Positions 5,295 through 5,895 of a stretch of DNA of 5,895 bases are shown piece after piece. Numbering within the stretch: position 1 is the first letter of the stretch; each line of letters opens with the position of its first letter. Source of the DNA: Bacillota bacterium (GTDB lineage: Bacteria; Bacillota; Clostridia; Lachnospirales; Lachnospiraceae); assembly GCA_023392995.1 (NCBI GenBank), contig JAEWMZ010000060.1, positions 1-5,895 on the forward strand, given 5' to 3'. A program made the translations under genes and the position numbers. The notes under the pieces were generated by a model. It was not told the DNA's origin, searched no databases, and saw nothing but the letters and a program-made list of their open reading frames with translations.

Positions 5295-5346
5295 TTTGCT
5301 ATCAAAATTTGTTATCTATATTTGTTATCTATATTTCATATCTACT
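5295..5346. repeat. 13-bp tandem repeat array in the regulator leader
   Basis: Two perfect copies of TTTGTTATCTATA (5308-5320, 5321-5333) are flanked by degenerate copies at 5295-5307 (10 of 13 identical) and 5334-5346 (9 of 13). The core TATC recurs at 5286, 5300, 5313, 5326 and 5339, so the phasing is kept over five steps. On the minus strand this reads as repeated GATA cores within the RpiR-type gene's untranslated leader. It could be an iterated binding site or only slippage in AT-rich DNA. Confidence 0.6.
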
Positions 5347-5403
5347 CTCTACTAATTGTAATATCCCTTTTTTCATTCTTAAAAACTTTTACTCTGCTAA
5401 CTA

Positions 5404-5431
5404 ATTTTATCATTTTTAAAATTTTTTTCAA
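5404..5431 (-). promoter_or_regulatory. Candidate promoter of the RpiR-type regulator gene
   Basis: Minus-strand TTGAAA (5431-5426), 16-nt spacer, TAAAAT (5409-5404), each box with one mismatch. It would give a 134-nt leader that includes the 13-bp repeats. The surroundings are so AT-rich that chance matches are common. Confidence 0.35.
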
Positions 5432-5596
5432 GATTAATAAAAATTATTTTTATTATTTTTGGTATTTTTTGTTCTTATTTGCTTTCCATTTTTTATTTTG
5501 TGAACTTTGTTGTTTTATTTTATAATATCGCCCATTATATTAATATATTTTTCACATATAAAATCTTTCTTTTATGAAAATAATATTTTTTTACAC
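5432..5596. other. Very T-rich spacer between divergent promoters
   Basis: About 165 nt dominated by runs of T on the plus strand with scattered A. Short reading frames across it translate to Phe/Ile/Leu-rich strings with no ribosome binding site and are not credible genes. The T-tracts may bend the DNA or act as an UP-type element for nagB, but nothing specific is seen. Confidence 0.5.
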
Positions 5597-5625
5597 TTGA
5601 TTCTTACCTTTGGTAGTGCTATGAT
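5597..5625 (+). promoter_or_regulatory. Extended -10 promoter of nagB
   Basis: TTGATT (5597-5602), 17-nt spacer, TATGAT (5620-5625), with a TG at 5617-5618 one base before the -10, i.e. an extended -10 element. The start is predicted near 5632, giving a leader of about 62 nt. Confidence 0.68.
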
Positions 5626-5647
5626 TCAATTGGTAAAACGCGAAAAA

Positions 5648-5667
5648 CCTGTTCCTTTTCGAACAGG
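5648..5667. promoter_or_regulatory. Perfect inverted repeat in the nagB leader, candidate operator
   Basis: CCTGTTC (5648-5654), six bases, GAACAGG (5661-5667). It begins about 16 nt after the predicted nagB start, a position where a bound repressor would block RNA polymerase. It is also a possible RNA hairpin. The RpiR-type protein encoded divergently is the obvious candidate binder. On the minus strand the stem is followed by five T residues (5647-5643), so it might also act as a weak antisense terminator. Confidence 0.6.
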
Positions 5668-5693
5668 CATTAAAACTGAAAGGTACGGATAAA

Positions 5694-5895
5694 ATGAGAA
5701 TTATTGAAACAAGCGATTATCAGGAAATGAGTAGAAAGGCTGCCAACATCATCTCTGCACAAGTAATCATTAAGCCAAACTGTGTGCTTGGCCTTGCAAC
5801 CGGTTCTTCGCCCTTAGGCACTTACAAGCAGTTAATTGAATGGTATAACAAGGGTGATATTGACTTTTCTCAAGTGAAGACAATTAACCTGGATG
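5694..5895 (+). CDS. nagB: Glucosamine-6-phosphate deaminase (N-terminal 67 residues, cut by window edge)
   Basis: NagB converts glucosamine-6-phosphate to fructose-6-phosphate and ammonia in the cytoplasm, the committing step of amino-sugar use. The visible part starts MRIIETSDYQEMSRKAANII and contains the phosphate-binding loop VLGLATGSSPLGTYKQL (31-47), the equivalent of VLGLPTGGTP in E. coli NagB. It ends in TINLD, where D67 lines up with the catalytic D72 of the E. coli enzyme (FNMDE). The full protein should be about 240-270 residues, so roughly a quarter is present. The ATG at 5694 is preceded by AAAGG at 5679-5683, a 10-nt gap. It diverges from the RpiR-type gene and has its own extended -10 promoter and a leader inverted repeat. 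What follows downstream (nagA or transport genes are common partners) is outside the window. A related 6-phosphogluconolactonase-type paralogue is unlikely given the loop. Confidence 0.93.
   Translation, partial: MRIIETSDYQEMSRKAANIISAQVIIKPNCVLGLATGSSPLGTYKQLIEWYNKGDIDFSQVKTINLD

Noticed and set aside
5631..5650. Catabolite (cre) site in the nagB leader
   Set aside because: The AAAACGCG stretch lacks the dyad symmetry of the TGNAANCGNNNNCA consensus.
5322..5692. Plus-strand frames in the T-rich spacer (5322-5525, 5507-5692)
   Set aside because: Translation is low-complexity Phe/Ile/Leu strings, and the second covers the nagB promoter and leader.
1..5895. CRISPR array, tRNA, rRNA, intact insertion sequence or a new defence system
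   Set aside because: No regularly spaced long repeats, no cloverleaf or rRNA signatures, no transposase or nuclease genes; the coding content is housekeeping and catabolic.

Overview
The window looks like a chromosomal piece of a low-GC Firmicute, most likely a Clostridia/Lachnospiraceae-type anaerobe. This rests on AT-rich spacers, strong AGGAGG-type ribosome binding sites, consensus sigma-A promoters, a short GSI-alpha glutamine synthetase, and an apparent ANTAR-type response regulator directly behind glnA. The taxonomic placement is inference from gene content and protein style, not from a search.

Layout, left to right. Positions 1-1624 (minus strand) form a nitrogen-assimilation operon. 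A consensus promoter (1596-1624) is followed almost at once by a strong intrinsic terminator (1542-1584) lying in the untranslated leader. Next come glnA (start re-placed at the ATG at 1458) and, 50 nt further on, the first 25 codons of a receiver-domain protein that I read as an ANTAR antiterminator (runs off the left edge). This order suggests transcription attenuation of glnA with the antiterminator encoded in the same operon. Positions 1625-1951 carry no gene but hold a 70-nt near-perfect palindrome that looks like a tiny mobile-element relic, a terminator, and a 10-bp tandem duplication. Positions 1952-3183 hold a monocistronic iron-type alcohol dehydrogenase (minus) with a fully consensus promoter embedded in inverted repeats. 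A bidirectional terminator at 3367-3403 separates it from a small YccF-type membrane protein gene (3521-3883, minus), which has two candidate promoters upstream.

Positions 4135-4408 are gene-free and contain a 31-nt alternating purine-pyrimidine run, short repeats and palindromes. The right end is a divergent pair: an RpiR/MurR-family regulator with a SIS sugar-phosphate domain (4409-5263, minus) and nagB, glucosamine-6-phosphate deaminase (5694 onward, plus, cut by the right edge). The 430-nt T-rich region between them holds a 13-bp tandem repeat array in the regulator leader. It also holds an extended -10 promoter for nagB and a perfect 7+6+7 inverted repeat just downstream of the predicted nagB start site, the best candidate for the regulator's operator.

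How the genes fit together: GlnA fixes ammonia and the regulator behind it probably senses nitrogen state through the leader terminator. NagB releases ammonia and fructose-6-phosphate from amino sugars under likely control by the divergent RpiR protein. The dehydrogenase and YccF genes have their own promoters and terminators and no evident link to either. I see no rRNA, tRNA, CRISPR array or intact insertion sequence. The most interesting element is the glnA attenuator plus its co-transcribed ANTAR-type regulator; this is a known regulatory logic in Clostridia, but this leader is unusually compact.
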